Source of the DNA: Azospirillum sp.
Lineage (GTDB): Bacteria; Pseudomonadota; Alphaproteobacteria; Azospirillales; Azospirillaceae
Direction of reading: 5' to 3'
Length of the DNA stretch: 64,000 nt
Assembly: GCA_027486405.1 (NCBI GenBank)
Contig: JAIXPD010000049.1
Location: 113,054-177,053 of the forward strand
Part shown: positions 26,452 to 34,962 of the stretch, one piece after another
How positions within the stretch are numbered: position 1 is the first letter of the stretch
Layout of the letters: each line of letters opens with the position of its first letter
Notes under the pieces: model-generated
Seen by the model: only the letters and a program-made list of their open reading frames with translations
Told to the model about the DNA's origin: nothing
Databases searched by the model: none
Made by a program: the position numbers and the translations under genes

Positions 26452-26793
26452 ATGAACATCACCGAGGATTCGGTCGGCGGCGTCACGGTTCTGCGGACCG
26501 AGGGGCGCATTGACAGCGGCAACGCCAGCGATTTCGAATCGCATCTGGTCCGGGCGGTTGGCGAGGGCAAGGCCCGGCTGGTCGTGGACATGGCCCAACT
26601 CACCTACATCAGCTCCGCCGGGCTGCGCGCCCTGCTGATCGCGGCGAAGAAGGCCCGGCCCAACGGCGGGCGCATCGCCCTGTCGGCGATGGCCGCCCAC
26701 ATCCGCGAGGTCTTCGACCTCAGCGGTTTCTCCTCGCTGTTTGAAATCCACCCGACCGAGGCGGCGGCGGTGGCCGCGCTGGCGGCGGGCTGA
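26452..26793 (+). CDS. STAS-domain anti-sigma factor antagonist (RsbV/SpoIIAA type)
   Basis: A 113-residue single STAS domain: GVTVLRTEGRIDSGNASDFESHL, then LVVDMAQLTYISSAGLRALLIAAKKA. By alignment with SpoIIAA the regulated serine is Ser55 in YISSAG; the usual preceding Asp is Ser54 here. The usual role is to bind the RsbW-type kinase when unphosphorylated. It follows the PP2C phosphatase by 48 bp, with GGCGGAG before the ATG, and is the last gene of the cluster. The likely kinase is the 15404-15844 product. Confidence 0.93.
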   Translation: MNITEDSVGGVTVLRTEGRIDSGNASDFESHLVRAVGEGKARLVVDMAQLTYISSAGLRALLIAAKKARPNGGRIALSAMAAHIREVFDLSGFSSLFEIHPTEAAAVAALAAG

Positions 26794-26879
26794 TCGGTCC
26801 CACACCGGCGGTGCGGGCGGCTTGCGCGCCGCAATTCTGGGCAGTTGATGCGATTTGCCCATTTGATGGGCGCAAAAGA

Positions 26880-26910
26880 AAGGCTCCGGCGCAAGAAACG
26901 CCGGAGCCTT
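26880..26910. terminator. Hairpin downstream of the STAS gene
   Basis: AAGGCTCCGGCG and CGCCGGAGCCTT form a perfect 12-bp stem with a 7-nt loop, inside the 305-bp gap before the tetR gene. On the plus strand no T run follows; on the minus strand the sequence after the stem is T-rich. Either end of the signalling operon or a bidirectional stop. Confidence 0.65.
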
Positions 26911-27035
26911 AAGTCATGCGTGGAACCAACCGGGTGTGTCTTTGCAAGCGGTGGGCCATGGTTGGCCCTGTGGGGAACGCGCCAACGCTTTGGTGACACC
27001 AACCCTTCGGTGACAAATGATCGACGGTCAAAACC

Positions 27036-27070
27036 CTGTCACTTGACAGAGGGTGGAACTTGGCTATCGT
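27036..27070 (+). promoter_or_regulatory. Promoter with an overlapping palindrome, likely TetR operator
   Basis: TTGACA (27043-27048) and TATCGT (27065-27070) are spaced by 16 bp, a good promoter for the tetR-MFP-RND operon. The inverted repeat CTGTCA-CT-TGACAG (27036-27049) covers the -35 box and is a plausible self-regulating operator. The start of transcription would lie past 27060, which supports the ATG at 27099. Confidence 0.62.
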
Positions 27071-27098
27071 CATTTTTGAAACTGGCGGGTTCCATTTT

Positions 27099-27755
27099 AT
27101 GCCGTTCGACGTGGAAGACATCCCCGATTGGCGTGCCAAACGGCGGGAGGAGATCCTCACCGCCGCGTCCGAACTCTTTGCAGGCCGCGATTACGCCGAC
27201 GTCCAGGTGGACGAGGTGGCGCGCCGGGCGGGGGTGGGCAAGGCCACGCTCTACCGTTACTTCCCCTCCAAGGAAGAATTGTATCTGGAGTCGCTGGAGC
27301 GCGCGCTCGGCGGGATGGAGGCGCGGCTGAACGCCCACGCCCCACCGGTCGAAACGGCGGCTTCGCGCCTGCGGGCCATGGTGTCGGCCCTGATCGACAC
27401 CTTGAGCGAGCAGCTTCACACCCTGAAGCTGATGGGGGGCGATCAATCCGATCTGGCCGACCGCACCCGCCGCATTCTGCGCCGCCGCAGCGCCCAGACC
27501 GCCGCCGCCCTGCGGTCGGTTCTGGACGACGGGGTGGCCGCCGGGGAGTTCCGGCGCATCGACACCGACGTCACCCCCTTCCTCATCATCGGCATGGTGC
27601 GCGGGGCCATCATGATGGCGGGCGACCGCCCGCGCGCCACGCTGGAACAGGCGGTTCTCGATCTGGTCCTGACCGCCGCCACCGCTCCAGCCCCCTCCGC
27701 CAGCCCTTTCCTGCCCGCCACCGCCGCGATACCAGCCGGGAGCCAGACGACGTGA
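27099..27755 (+). CDS. TetR-family repressor of the RND efflux operon
   Basis: A 218-residue regulator. The N-terminal HTH is typical of TetR: REEILTAASELFAGRDYADVQVDEVARRAGVGKATLYRYFPSKEELYLESLERAL (about 12-65). The C-terminal part is the ligand and dimer domain, here of the form with RRRSAQTAAALRSVLDDGVAAGEFRRIDTDVTPFLIIGMVRG. The ATG at 27099 is chosen because the promoter lies just upstream and would exclude an earlier TTG. The stop overlaps the adaptor-protein GTG by 4 bp, so regulator and pump form one operon that it probably represses. Confidence 0.92.
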   Translation: MPFDVEDIPDWRAKRREEILTAASELFAGRDYADVQVDEVARRAGVGKATLYRYFPSKEELYLESLERALGGMEARLNAHAPPVETAASRLRAMVSALIDTLSEQLHTLKLMGGDQSDLADRTRRILRRRSAQTAAALRSVLDDGVAAGEFRRIDTDVTPFLIIGMVRGAIMMAGDRPRATLEQAVLDLVLTAATAPAPSASPFLPATAAIPAGSQTT

Positions 27756-28945
27756 GCACGAAACGAATCCTCATCCTGCTGCCCCTGCTGGCCGCCATCG
27801 GCGCGGGGGGCGTGTGGTACACGCAGAAGGGCGGGGGGGAACCGCAGACCGCCAAGGCGGCGGCCCCGCCCGCGTCGCGCAGCATCCCGGTTGTCACCCG
27901 CGTGGCGGAGGTCCGCCCGGTCGCCGAACGCATCGGGACCATCGGGTCGGTCCAGCCCATCGCCGCCATCGCCATCAAGGCGCGCGTCGACACGGTGGTC
28001 GAGACCGTCCATTTCGCCGAGGGGCAGGAGGTGAAGACGGGCGAGCCGCTGTTCACCCTCGATTCCCGGTCCCTGGAAGCCCAGCTTCGTCAGGCCGAAG
28101 CCAATCTGGAGCGCGACCGCGCCAATCTGGAAAAGGCCAAGGGCGACGTTCGGCGCTATGGCGAACTGGTGCGCACCAACGCGATCTCCCGCACCCAATA
28201 CGACGCGGCGGTCGCCACCGCCGACGCGCTGGAGGGCACGATCAAGGCCGATCTGGCGGCGGTGGAGGCGGCCAAGGTGTCGTTGAGCTTCACCCGCATC
28301 ACCGCACCGATGGCCGGGCGCACCGGAACCGTCAACGCCAAGACCGGAACCATGGTCCGCGCCGCCGACACGGCCCCGCTGGTGACGCTGACCCAGCTTC
28401 GCCCGATCAACGTGTCGTTCAACGTGCCCGAACGCCATCTGCCGACGATCCGCCGGGCGTTGACCGAAGGGGCGCTGAAGGTGACGGCGGCGATCCCCGG
28501 CTCGCCCCAGCCGCCCGCCGAGGGGAGTGTGAGCTTTGTCGACAGCCAGGTCGATCAGCAGACCGGGACCATCCTGGTGAAGGGTGAGTTTCCCAACACC
28601 GACACCCGGCTGTGGCCGGGCCAGTTCGTGGACACGGTGTTGACCCTGCGCGTCGATCCCACGGCGTTGACCGTGCCGGACGCGGCGGTGCAGACCGGCC
28701 AGCAGGGCCGTTTCGTCTACGCCGTGAAGGCGGATGAAACGGTGGAGGTGCGCCCGGTGACGGTGGCGCGCAGCCAGGACGGCATCGCCGTGATCGCCAG
28801 CGGCGTGGCCGCCGGGGAGCGCGTGGTCGTCGATGGTCAATCGCGCCTGTATCCCGGTGCCAAGATCGCCGAGCGGGCCGACAAACCGGCGGATGGCAGC
28901 AAGAAGAAGGCGGAAACCCCCGCCACCAGCGGAGGTGCCTCATGA
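27752..28945 (+). CDS. RND efflux periplasmic adaptor (membrane fusion protein)
   Basis: A 397-residue protein starting at a GTG that overlaps the tetR stop. It has an N-terminal signal or anchor (ILILLPLLAAIGAGGVWY), then a barrel-sandwich half (ARVDTVVETVHFAEGQEVKTGEPLFTLD). A helical hairpin (LEAQLRQAEANLERDRANLEKAKGDVRRYGEL...ISRTQYDAA) is followed by the second half (ITAPMAGRTGTVNAKTGTMV) and C-terminal beta domains. It links the inner-membrane RND pump to an outer-membrane channel; no channel gene is present here. Its stop overlaps the pump gene by 4 bp. Confidence 0.95.
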   Translation: MSTKRILILLPLLAAIGAGGVWYTQKGGGEPQTAKAAAPPASRSIPVVTRVAEVRPVAERIGTIGSVQPIAAIAIKARVDTVVETVHFAEGQEVKTGEPLFTLDSRSLEAQLRQAEANLERDRANLEKAKGDVRRYGELVRTNAISRTQYDAAVATADALEGTIKADLAAVEAAKVSLSFTRITAPMAGRTGTVNAKTGTMVRAADTAPLVTLTQLRPINVSFNVPERHLPTIRRALTEGALKVTAAIPGSPQPPAEGSVSFVDSQVDQQTGTILVKGEFPNTDTRLWPGQFVDTVLTLRVDPTALTVPDAAVQTGQQGRFVYAVKADETVEVRPVTVARSQDGIAVIASGVAAGERVVVDGQSRLYPGAKIAERADKPADGSKKKAETPATSGGAS

Positions 28946-31900
28946 ATCTCTCGGAGCTTTGCATCCGCCGCCCGATCATGACCATCCTGCTGACGGCGGC
29001 GATGGTCCTGGGCGGTCTGGCCGCCTACCGCCAGCTTCCCACCGCCGCGCTGCCGCGTGTGGATTTTCCGGTGGTCAGCGTGTCGGCCAGCTTGCCGGGG
29101 GCCAGCCCGGAAACGATGGCGGCGTCGGTCGCCAGCCCGTTGGAGCGTGAATTCTCCACCATCGCCGGGATCGACACGCTCACCTCCTCCAGCACGCTGG
29201 GCAACACGTCGATCACCATCCAATTCGTGCTGGAGCGTGACATCGACGCGGCGGCGGCGGACGTGCAGGCGGCCATCGCCCGCACCCTGCGCCGCCTGCC
29301 CGCCGAAATGACCACGCCGCCGAGTTACCGCAAGGTCAACCCGGCCGATCAGCCCATCCTGTTCATCTCGCTGAACTCGCCCACGCTGCAATTGTCGGCG
29401 CTGAACGACATCGCCGAAACCATCGTCCAGCCCAAGGTCGCGACGTTGCAGGGCGTGGCGCAGGTGCAGATCTACGGCTCGCAGAAATACGCCGTGCGGG
29501 TCCAGGTCGATCCCAACGCGCTGGCCGTGCGCGGCATCGGCATCGACGAACTGCAAAAGGCGATGACGGCGGCCAACGCCAACACCCCGGTCGGCACGCT
29601 GACCGGCGATCGGCAGCAGTTGGTCATCGCCGCCAACCCGCAGCTTCCCAACGCCGCCGCCTTCCGCGACCTCATCATCGCCTACCGCAACAACGCCCCG
29701 GTGCGCGTGGGCGACGTGGCGACGGTGCTGGACAGCGTGGAGAACAGCCGGACGGCGAGCTGGCTGAACGGGACCCGCACCATCATGCTGGCGGTCCAGC
29801 GCCAGCCCGACGCCAACACGGTGGAGGTGGTGGACCGGGTCCGCGCCCTGATCCCGACCTTCCAGGCCCAGTTGCCGGCCTCGGCCTCCATCAAGATCGT
29901 CAACGACCGTTCGCTGTCGATCCGCGAGGCGGTGGAGGACGTGCAATTCACCCTGGCGCTGACCATCGTGCTGGTCGTGCTGGTGATCTTCCTGTTCCTG
30001 CGGCGGCTGTCGGCGACGCTGATTCCGGCGCTGGCGGTTCCGATCTCGCTGATCGCCACGGCGGGCGGCATGCAGATGATGGGCTATTCCATCGACAACA
30101 TCTCGCTGATGGCGCTGACGCTGGCCGTCGGGCTGGTCGTCGATGACGCCATCGTGATGATGGAAAACATCGTCCGCTATGTGGAAGAGGGGATGCCGCC
30201 GTTCGAGGCGGCGATCAAGGGCGCGCGCGAAATCGGCTTCACCATCGTGTCGATCACCCTGTCGCTGGTCGCCGTCTTCATCCCCATCCTGCTGATGGGC
30301 GGGGTGGTCGGGCGGCTGTTCCACGAATTCGCCGTGGTCGTCACCATGTCCATCGCCGCCTCGGCCTTCGTGTCGCTGACGCTGACGCCGATGATGTGCT
30401 CCCGCTTCCTGACCCACCACGCGCCGGGCGACGAGAACCTGTTCGGGCGCATCCTGGAGGGCGGCTTCACCCTGCTGCTGAACGGCTACGCCGCCTCGTT
30501 GCGCTGGACCCTGCGCCACCGGCCCCTGATGGGGCTGCTGATGATCGGCACGGTGGTCGGGTCGGTGCTGCTGTTCCAGGCGGTGCCGAAGGGCTTTTTC
30601 CCGACCGAGGACATCGGGCAAATCCAGGTGACGACGGAGGCCGCCGCCGACATCGCCTTTCCGGCCATGGCCGAGCGGCAGCAGAAGGTGGCGGCGATCA
30701 TCCAGGCCCATCCGGCGGTGGCGGACGTCACCTCGTCCGTCGGCGTTGGCGGCAACACCGGCAACCAGGGCCGCATGTTCATCGTGCTGAAGCCGCGCGA
30801 CCAGCGCCCGCCGGTGGCGGAGATCATCCAGCAGATCCGCCGCCAGGTGAACGGCATCCCCGGCATGGCGGTGTACATGCAGCCGGTGCAGAATCTGCGC
30901 ATCGGCGGTCGCCAGTCCAAGAGCCTGTACCAATACACCATCCAGGCGCTGGATCTGGACGAGCTGTACCAGTGGTCGGCCAAGCTGGAAGGCTCCCTGC
31001 GGGCCATGCCCAAGCTTCAGGACGTGACCAGCGACCTGCAACTGAACAACCCGCAGGCCTTCGTCCGCATCGACCGTGAAAAGGCGGCGACGCTGGGGAT
31101 CGGCGTCGATCTGGTGCGCTCCACCCTCTACAGCGCCTTCGGTCAGCGGCAGGTGTCCACCATCTACACGCCCAGCAACGATTATCAGGTGCTGATCGAG
31201 CTGGAGCCGAAGTATCAGCAGGACGACAGCGCCCTGTCGCGCATCTATGTGCGGTCGTCCACCGGCAAGCTGGTTCCGCTCGACGCGTTCGCGCGGGTGG
31301 AGCGCACCGCCGGGCCGCTGGCGGTCAACCACCAGGGCCAGTTGCCCGCCGTGACCCTGTCCTTCAACCTCGCCCCCGGCGTGTCGCTGGGCGAGGCGGT
31401 GGAGATGATCCGGTCCAGCGAACGGGAACTGGGTCTGCCCGCCACCGTGTCCACCGGCTTTGCCGGAACCGCCCAGGTGTTCCAGGACGCCCAGGCGGGC
31501 CAAGCCCTGCTGTTGAGCGCGGCGGTGCTGGTCATCTACATCGTGCTGGGCGTGCTGTACGAAAGCTTCGTCCACCCGCTGACCATTCTGTCGGGTCTGC
31601 CGTCGGCGGCGATCGGGGCCTTGGCCACCCTGCTGCTGTTCAACCAGGAACTGAGCGTCATCGCCATCATCGGCATCCTGATGCTGATCGGCATCGTGAA
31701 GAAGAACGCCATCATGATGATCGACTTCGCGGTCGAGGCGCGGCGCAACGGATCGACGGCGCGCGACGCCATCGAGCAGGCCTGCGTGTTGCGTTTCCGC
31801 CCGATCATGATGACGACGATGGCCGCGATCATGGGCACGCTGCCCATCGCCATGGCCCACGGCGCGGCGGCGGAACTGCGCCAGCCCCTTGGCTTGGCCG

Positions 31901-32058
31901 TGGTTGGCGGGTTGTGCGTGTCGCAGGTCCTGACGCTCTACATCACCCCGACCCTGTATCTCTACATGGAGGATCTGGCCAATCTGGTCCACCGCCTGAT
32001 CCACGGCGCGCCGACGGCGGTGGCCCCGCACAGCCCGGCGACCGCCGACGGCGATTGA
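28942..32058 (+). CDS. RND-family multidrug efflux permease (HAE1-like)
   Basis: A 1038-residue pump, the normal length of AcrB/MexB-class proteins, with 12 expected membrane segments and two large periplasmic loops. It begins MNLSELCIRRPIMTILLTAAM. The proton-relay Asp pair is in TM4 (GLVVDDAIVMMENIVRYVEEG). Other family stretches are ISITLSLVAVFIPILLMGGVVGRLFHEFA and, late, GILMLIGIVKKNAIMMIDFA with RFRPIMMTTMAAIMGTLPIA. It sits in a tetR-MFP-RND operon without an outer membrane factor. The class (aromatic compounds, bile salts or siderophore-like) cannot be told from sequence. Confidence 0.96.
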   Translation: MNLSELCIRRPIMTILLTAAMVLGGLAAYRQLPTAALPRVDFPVVSVSASLPGASPETMAASVASPLEREFSTIAGIDTLTSSSTLGNTSITIQFVLERDIDAAAADVQAAIARTLRRLPAEMTTPPSYRKVNPADQPILFISLNSPTLQLSALNDIAETIVQPKVATLQGVAQVQIYGSQKYAVRVQVDPNALAVRGIGIDELQKAMTAANANTPVGTLTGDRQQLVIAANPQLPNAAAFRDLIIAYRNNAPVRVGDVATVLDSVENSRTASWLNGTRTIMLAVQRQPDANTVEVVDRVRALIPTFQAQLPASASIKIVNDRSLSIREAVEDVQFTLALTIVLVVLVIFLFLRRLSATLIPALAVPISLIATAGGMQMMGYSIDNISLMALTLAVGLVVDDAIVMMENIVRYVEEGMPPFEAAIKGAREIGFTIVSITLSLVAVFIPILLMGGVVGRLFHEFAVVVTMSIAASAFVSLTLTPMMCSRFLTHHAPGDENLFGRILEGGFTLLLNGYAASLRWTLRHRPLMGLLMIGTVVGSVLLFQAVPKGFFPTEDIGQIQVTTEAAADIAFPAMAERQQKVAAIIQAHPAVADVTSSVGVGGNTGNQGRMFIVLKPRDQRPPVAEIIQQIRRQVNGIPGMAVYMQPVQNLRIGGRQSKSLYQYTIQALDLDELYQWSAKLEGSLRAMPKLQDVTSDLQLNNPQAFVRIDREKAATLGIGVDLVRSTLYSAFGQRQVSTIYTPSNDYQVLIELEPKYQQDDSALSRIYVRSSTGKLVPLDAFARVERTAGPLAVNHQGQLPAVTLSFNLAPGVSLGEAVEMIRSSERELGLPATVSTGFAGTAQVFQDAQAGQALLLSAAVLVIYIVLGVLYESFVHPLTILSGLPSAAIGALATLLLFNQELSVIAIIGILMLIGIVKKNAIMMIDFAVEARRNGSTARDAIEQACVLRFRPIMMTTMAAIMGTLPIAMAHGAAAELRQPLGLAVVGGLCVSQVLTLYITPTLYLYMEDLANLVHRLIHGAPTAVAPHSPATADGD

Positions 32059-32137
32059 TCCCCCCGTCGGTTGACGCGCCCATCGTTTGACGCGCCCCAT
32101 CGTTTGACAGGTAAGGGCGCGTTTGGTCTGGATACGA

Positions 32138-32165
32138 AAACGGCGGCCCGGTTGGGCCGCCGTTT
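32138..32165. terminator. Bidirectional terminator after the RND gene
   Basis: AAACGGCGGCCC and GGGCCGCCGTTT form a perfect 12-bp stem with a GGTT loop between convergent genes. The A and T ends serve both strands. Confidence 0.85.
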
Positions 32166-32189
32166 CGCTGTGAAAAAGGGGCGGTCGCG

Positions 32190-32738
32190 TCACACCGCGA
32201 TTTGCGTGACCATCGGCGTGTTCACCCCGGCGTCGGCGCGGCGGTAGGCGTCGATGGCCTCGGTCCAGGGTTCGATGTGCAGGCCATCGCCGACGACCTC
32301 CTGGTGCAGGCTCTGGGTCACGAATCCGGCGTTGGGCAGGGCGGTTTGCGGTGTCGGTCCGGGCGACACCGGGCCGTTGCCGCCCGCGCTGTCGGTGGCG
32401 CTGGCGAAGCCACTGGCCGCCCCGGCGGTGGTCCGGTTGCTGCTGCGGGCCTGATCGGTCCCGGTTTCGGAGCTGCGGCGCAGCGCCTCGTCCGTGGCCG
32501 ACAGCGGTTGGTCGGAGGAGGAGCGTTTGCGTTCCTCTTCCCCCGGCACGCGGCGGATCGGTTGCACCGCCGCCGCGTCGCTGGCCAGCATCTGCCGCAG
32601 CTTCGCCAGCCCGGATGGGCTTTGCGCGCTCAAAGACGGCGAGGGCAGGGCGAGGAGCGTGGACAAGGGCGATGGGATCCGTTCGCGGGAGACACCGATT
32701 CCTGACTCAAAACAGGCTATCAGAGCAAGGGTTCTCAA
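32190..32738 (-). CDS. Hypothetical protein with conserved C-terminal segment
   Basis: Up to 182 residues if the TTG at 32738 is used; the first ATG is at 32591, and no clear ribosome site decides between them. The middle is Ser/Arg/Thr/Gly-rich and probably disordered. The last 50 residues look folded: FVTQSLHQEVVGDGLHIEPWTEAIDAYRRADA, a pattern (F-V-x-Q-S-I/L-x-Q-E then H-I-E-P-W) that I think recurs in alphaproteobacterial proteins of unknown role. No signal peptide or metal motif is evident. It is convergent to the RND gene and divergent to the histidine kinase. Function unknown. Confidence 0.55.
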   Translation of the reverse strand: MRTLALIACFESGIGVSRERIPSPLSTLLALPSPSLSAQSPSGLAKLRQMLASDAAAVQPIRRVPGEEERKRSSSDQPLSATDEALRRSSETGTDQARSSNRTTAGAASGFASATDSAGGNGPVSPGPTPQTALPNAGFVTQSLHQEVVGDGLHIEPWTEAIDAYRRADAGVNTPMVTQIAV

Positions 32739-32931
32739 ATCATTAAAATACGAGACAAATGCTGTTGGTGTGGGATCCTCTCATTTTCCCGGTTTCCGGC
32801 GCTTTGCGCCCTCTCGGCAGACGCCGTTTCGCCTGTTACACTGCAACTGTTGAGATGCCTTTCCTTCCATTCCCCTTGAGCGACGGTCCCAGCCCCCCTT
32901 GCGCCCGCCCGATTCCCTCAGCCCTGCGATC

Positions 32932-34848
32932 ATGACAACGGACGACGGGGGCCGCCTGTCGCTGTTGATGGCGCACATGGACCAGGGCGTGATGATGGTG
33001 GACGCCGATCTGGCCATCGTGGCGATCAACGAACCGGTGCTGGCGATGTTCGATCTGCCCCCGGGGTTGGGGTTCGCCACCTACGCCGATTTCATCCGGT
33101 GCCTGTGCGAGCATGGCGAATTCGGGCCGTGCAACTTCGACGCCCAGGTCGAGGAGATGGTCCGTTTTGCCCGATCCGGCGAACGGGTGCGGCACGAGCA
33201 TCACCGCCCCGGCGGCCGGGTTCTGGAGATTTGCACCCGGCGGCTGCCGGACGGCGGGTTTGTCCGCACCCACATCGACATCACCGACCGCAAGCGTGGC
33301 GAAGCGGAGTTGGCCGATAAGCGCGAAACCCTGCGGCTGATTCTCGACAACATTGACCAGGGATTCGTTCTGTTCGACCGTGATCTGGTGTCGCTCGCCC
33401 ACAACAAAAGATTGTGGGAACTGACGGGAATCCCGCACGAGGCGGCGGCGCATTTCACCCGGTTGCAGGACAGCGTCCGCTATCAGTTGAAAACCGGCAT
33501 GCTGCGGGTTCCCCCCGACGCGCCCGATCTGGGCGACGATCTGGAGGCCAAGGTCAATTACATTGTTGAGCACACGGCCCGCCCGGATGAGGAGTGCGTG
33601 TACACCCGTGACCAGCATGACGGGCGGATCATGGAGGTGCGGGTGGTCCCGCAGCCCGACGGCGGGCAGCTCCGCACCTTCACCGACATCACCAAATGGG
33701 TGCGGGCGGAGGAGGAGGCGCGGCGCAGCCGGGAGATCCTGAGCGGGGTCATCGATTCGCTGCCCGGCCTGATCGACGTGCGCGACCGCAACGGGGTCAT
33801 CCTCTATTCCAACCGCTCCTTCCGCGCCATTCACGGCGACTCGCCGATCGTGCCCGACCGTGGCCCGTCGGCGGAGCGGCCCGAGAATTTGAACCGGCTG
33901 GTGATCGAAACCGGGCAGGGGGTCCCGTTCTTCGAAGAGAGCGGGCGCGACGCCAACGGTGTGCGCTGCGATTGGCTGACCAGCAAGATGCCGTTGCTCG
34001 ACCGCGACGGGGTGGTGCAGCACATCGTCACCGTGGCGTTGGACGTGACGGCGCGCAAGCGGGCGGAAGAGGAACTGCGCGACGCCCAGGCCAGCCTGAT
34101 CCAGGCGGAAAAGATGGCGTCTCTGGCCCAGTTGGTGGCCGGGGTGGCGCACGAGGTCAACACCCCGATCGGCGTGACCCTGACCGCGATTTCCCATTTG
34201 GATGAGGAGGTGCGGAAAATCCGCGCGCTGTTCGACAGCAACCGCGTCAAGCGCAGCGATTTCCAGGTGTTCCTGGATGTCGCGTGGGAAACCACACGGA
34301 TGATCCTGTCCAACATCGAGCGCGCCGCCAATCTGGTGCAGAGCTTCAAACAGGTGGCGGTCGACCAGGCCAGCGGGGAACGCCGCGCCTTTGATCTGGC
34401 CGCCTATGTGGACGAGGTGCTGCTCAGCCTGCGCCCGCGCCTGCGCAAGACACGCGTGACGTTGAGCATCGACATTCCCGCCGGTCTGGAGGTGGATGGC
34501 CATCCCGGTTCCTTTGCGCAGGTCCTGTCCAATCTGGTCATCAACGCGTTGGTTCACGCGTTCGACGAGGGGCAGGAGGGCGAAATCCGGCTGCACGCGA
34601 CGGAAGCGAACGGCTGGGTGACGCTGCGTTACCGCGACACCGGCAAGGGCATTCCGCCGGAGCTGCGCAGCCGGGTGTTCGATCCCTTTTTCACCACCAA
34701 ACGCGGGGCCGGGGCCAGCGGCTTGGGCCTGAGCATCTGCGCCAACATCATGACGACGACGATGAAAGGCTCCATCGCACTGGAGTCGGTGGATGGGCCG
34801 GGGACCGGCTTCGTCCTGCGGTTTCCCCTGGGGATCAAACCCGCCTGA
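32932..34848 (+). CDS. Cytoplasmic multi-PAS sensor histidine kinase (orphan)
   Basis: A 638-residue protein with no membrane segments. Three PAS domains lie at about 10-130, 140-265 and 275-400; each ends in a DxTxRK or DITxx motif (HIDITDRKR, FTDITKW, ALDVTARKR). The kinase core follows: the H box GVAHEVNTPIG with His at about 412, then N (VLSNLVINALVHAF), G1 (YRDTGKGIPPEL), F (FDPFFTTKRG) and G2 (ASGLGLSICANI). The start ATG has a weak ribosome site; an upstream TTG at 32899 is possible. No response regulator is adjacent, so the partner is elsewhere. Confidence 0.93.
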   Translation: MTTDDGGRLSLLMAHMDQGVMMVDADLAIVAINEPVLAMFDLPPGLGFATYADFIRCLCEHGEFGPCNFDAQVEEMVRFARSGERVRHEHHRPGGRVLEICTRRLPDGGFVRTHIDITDRKRGEAELADKRETLRLILDNIDQGFVLFDRDLVSLAHNKRLWELTGIPHEAAAHFTRLQDSVRYQLKTGMLRVPPDAPDLGDDLEAKVNYIVEHTARPDEECVYTRDQHDGRIMEVRVVPQPDGGQLRTFTDITKWVRAEEEARRSREILSGVIDSLPGLIDVRDRNGVILYSNRSFRAIHGDSPIVPDRGPSAERPENLNRLVIETGQGVPFFEESGRDANGVRCDWLTSKMPLLDRDGVVQHIVTVALDVTARKRAEEELRDAQASLIQAEKMASLAQLVAGVAHEVNTPIGVTLTAISHLDEEVRKIRALFDSNRVKRSDFQVFLDVAWETTRMILSNIERAANLVQSFKQVAVDQASGERRAFDLAAYVDEVLLSLRPRLRKTRVTLSIDIPAGLEVDGHPGSFAQVLSNLVINALVHAFDEGQEGEIRLHATEANGWVTLRYRDTGKGIPPELRSRVFDPFFTTKRGAGASGLGLSICANIMTTTMKGSIALESVDGPGTGFVLRFPLGIKPA

Positions 34849-34890
34849 CCCGGATGAACCCGCAAGGTCCGGGGGCGCGGCGCAAACGCA

Positions 34891-34925
34891 CCGCAGGCCG
34901 CCGGTGTGTGACCGGCGGCCTGCGG
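34891..34925. terminator. Perfect 15-bp hairpin between convergent genes
   Basis: CCGCAGGCCGCCGGT and ACCGGCGGCCTGCGG form a perfect 15-bp stem with a 5-nt GTGTG loop, located between the histidine kinase and the hydroxyproline epimerase genes. There is no T run, so it is a hairpin-type terminator at best. Confidence 0.6.
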
Positions 34926-34962
34926 GGAGCCTCAGCGAAGGGCGGTGGGGGACGGCTGCGCG

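Noticed and set aside
28837..32193. A 1118-codon open frame on the minus strand opposite the RND pump
   Set aside because: It is a shadow of the GC-rich codon pattern of the pump gene; its translation is low-complexity and His/Gln/Arg-rich and matches no family.
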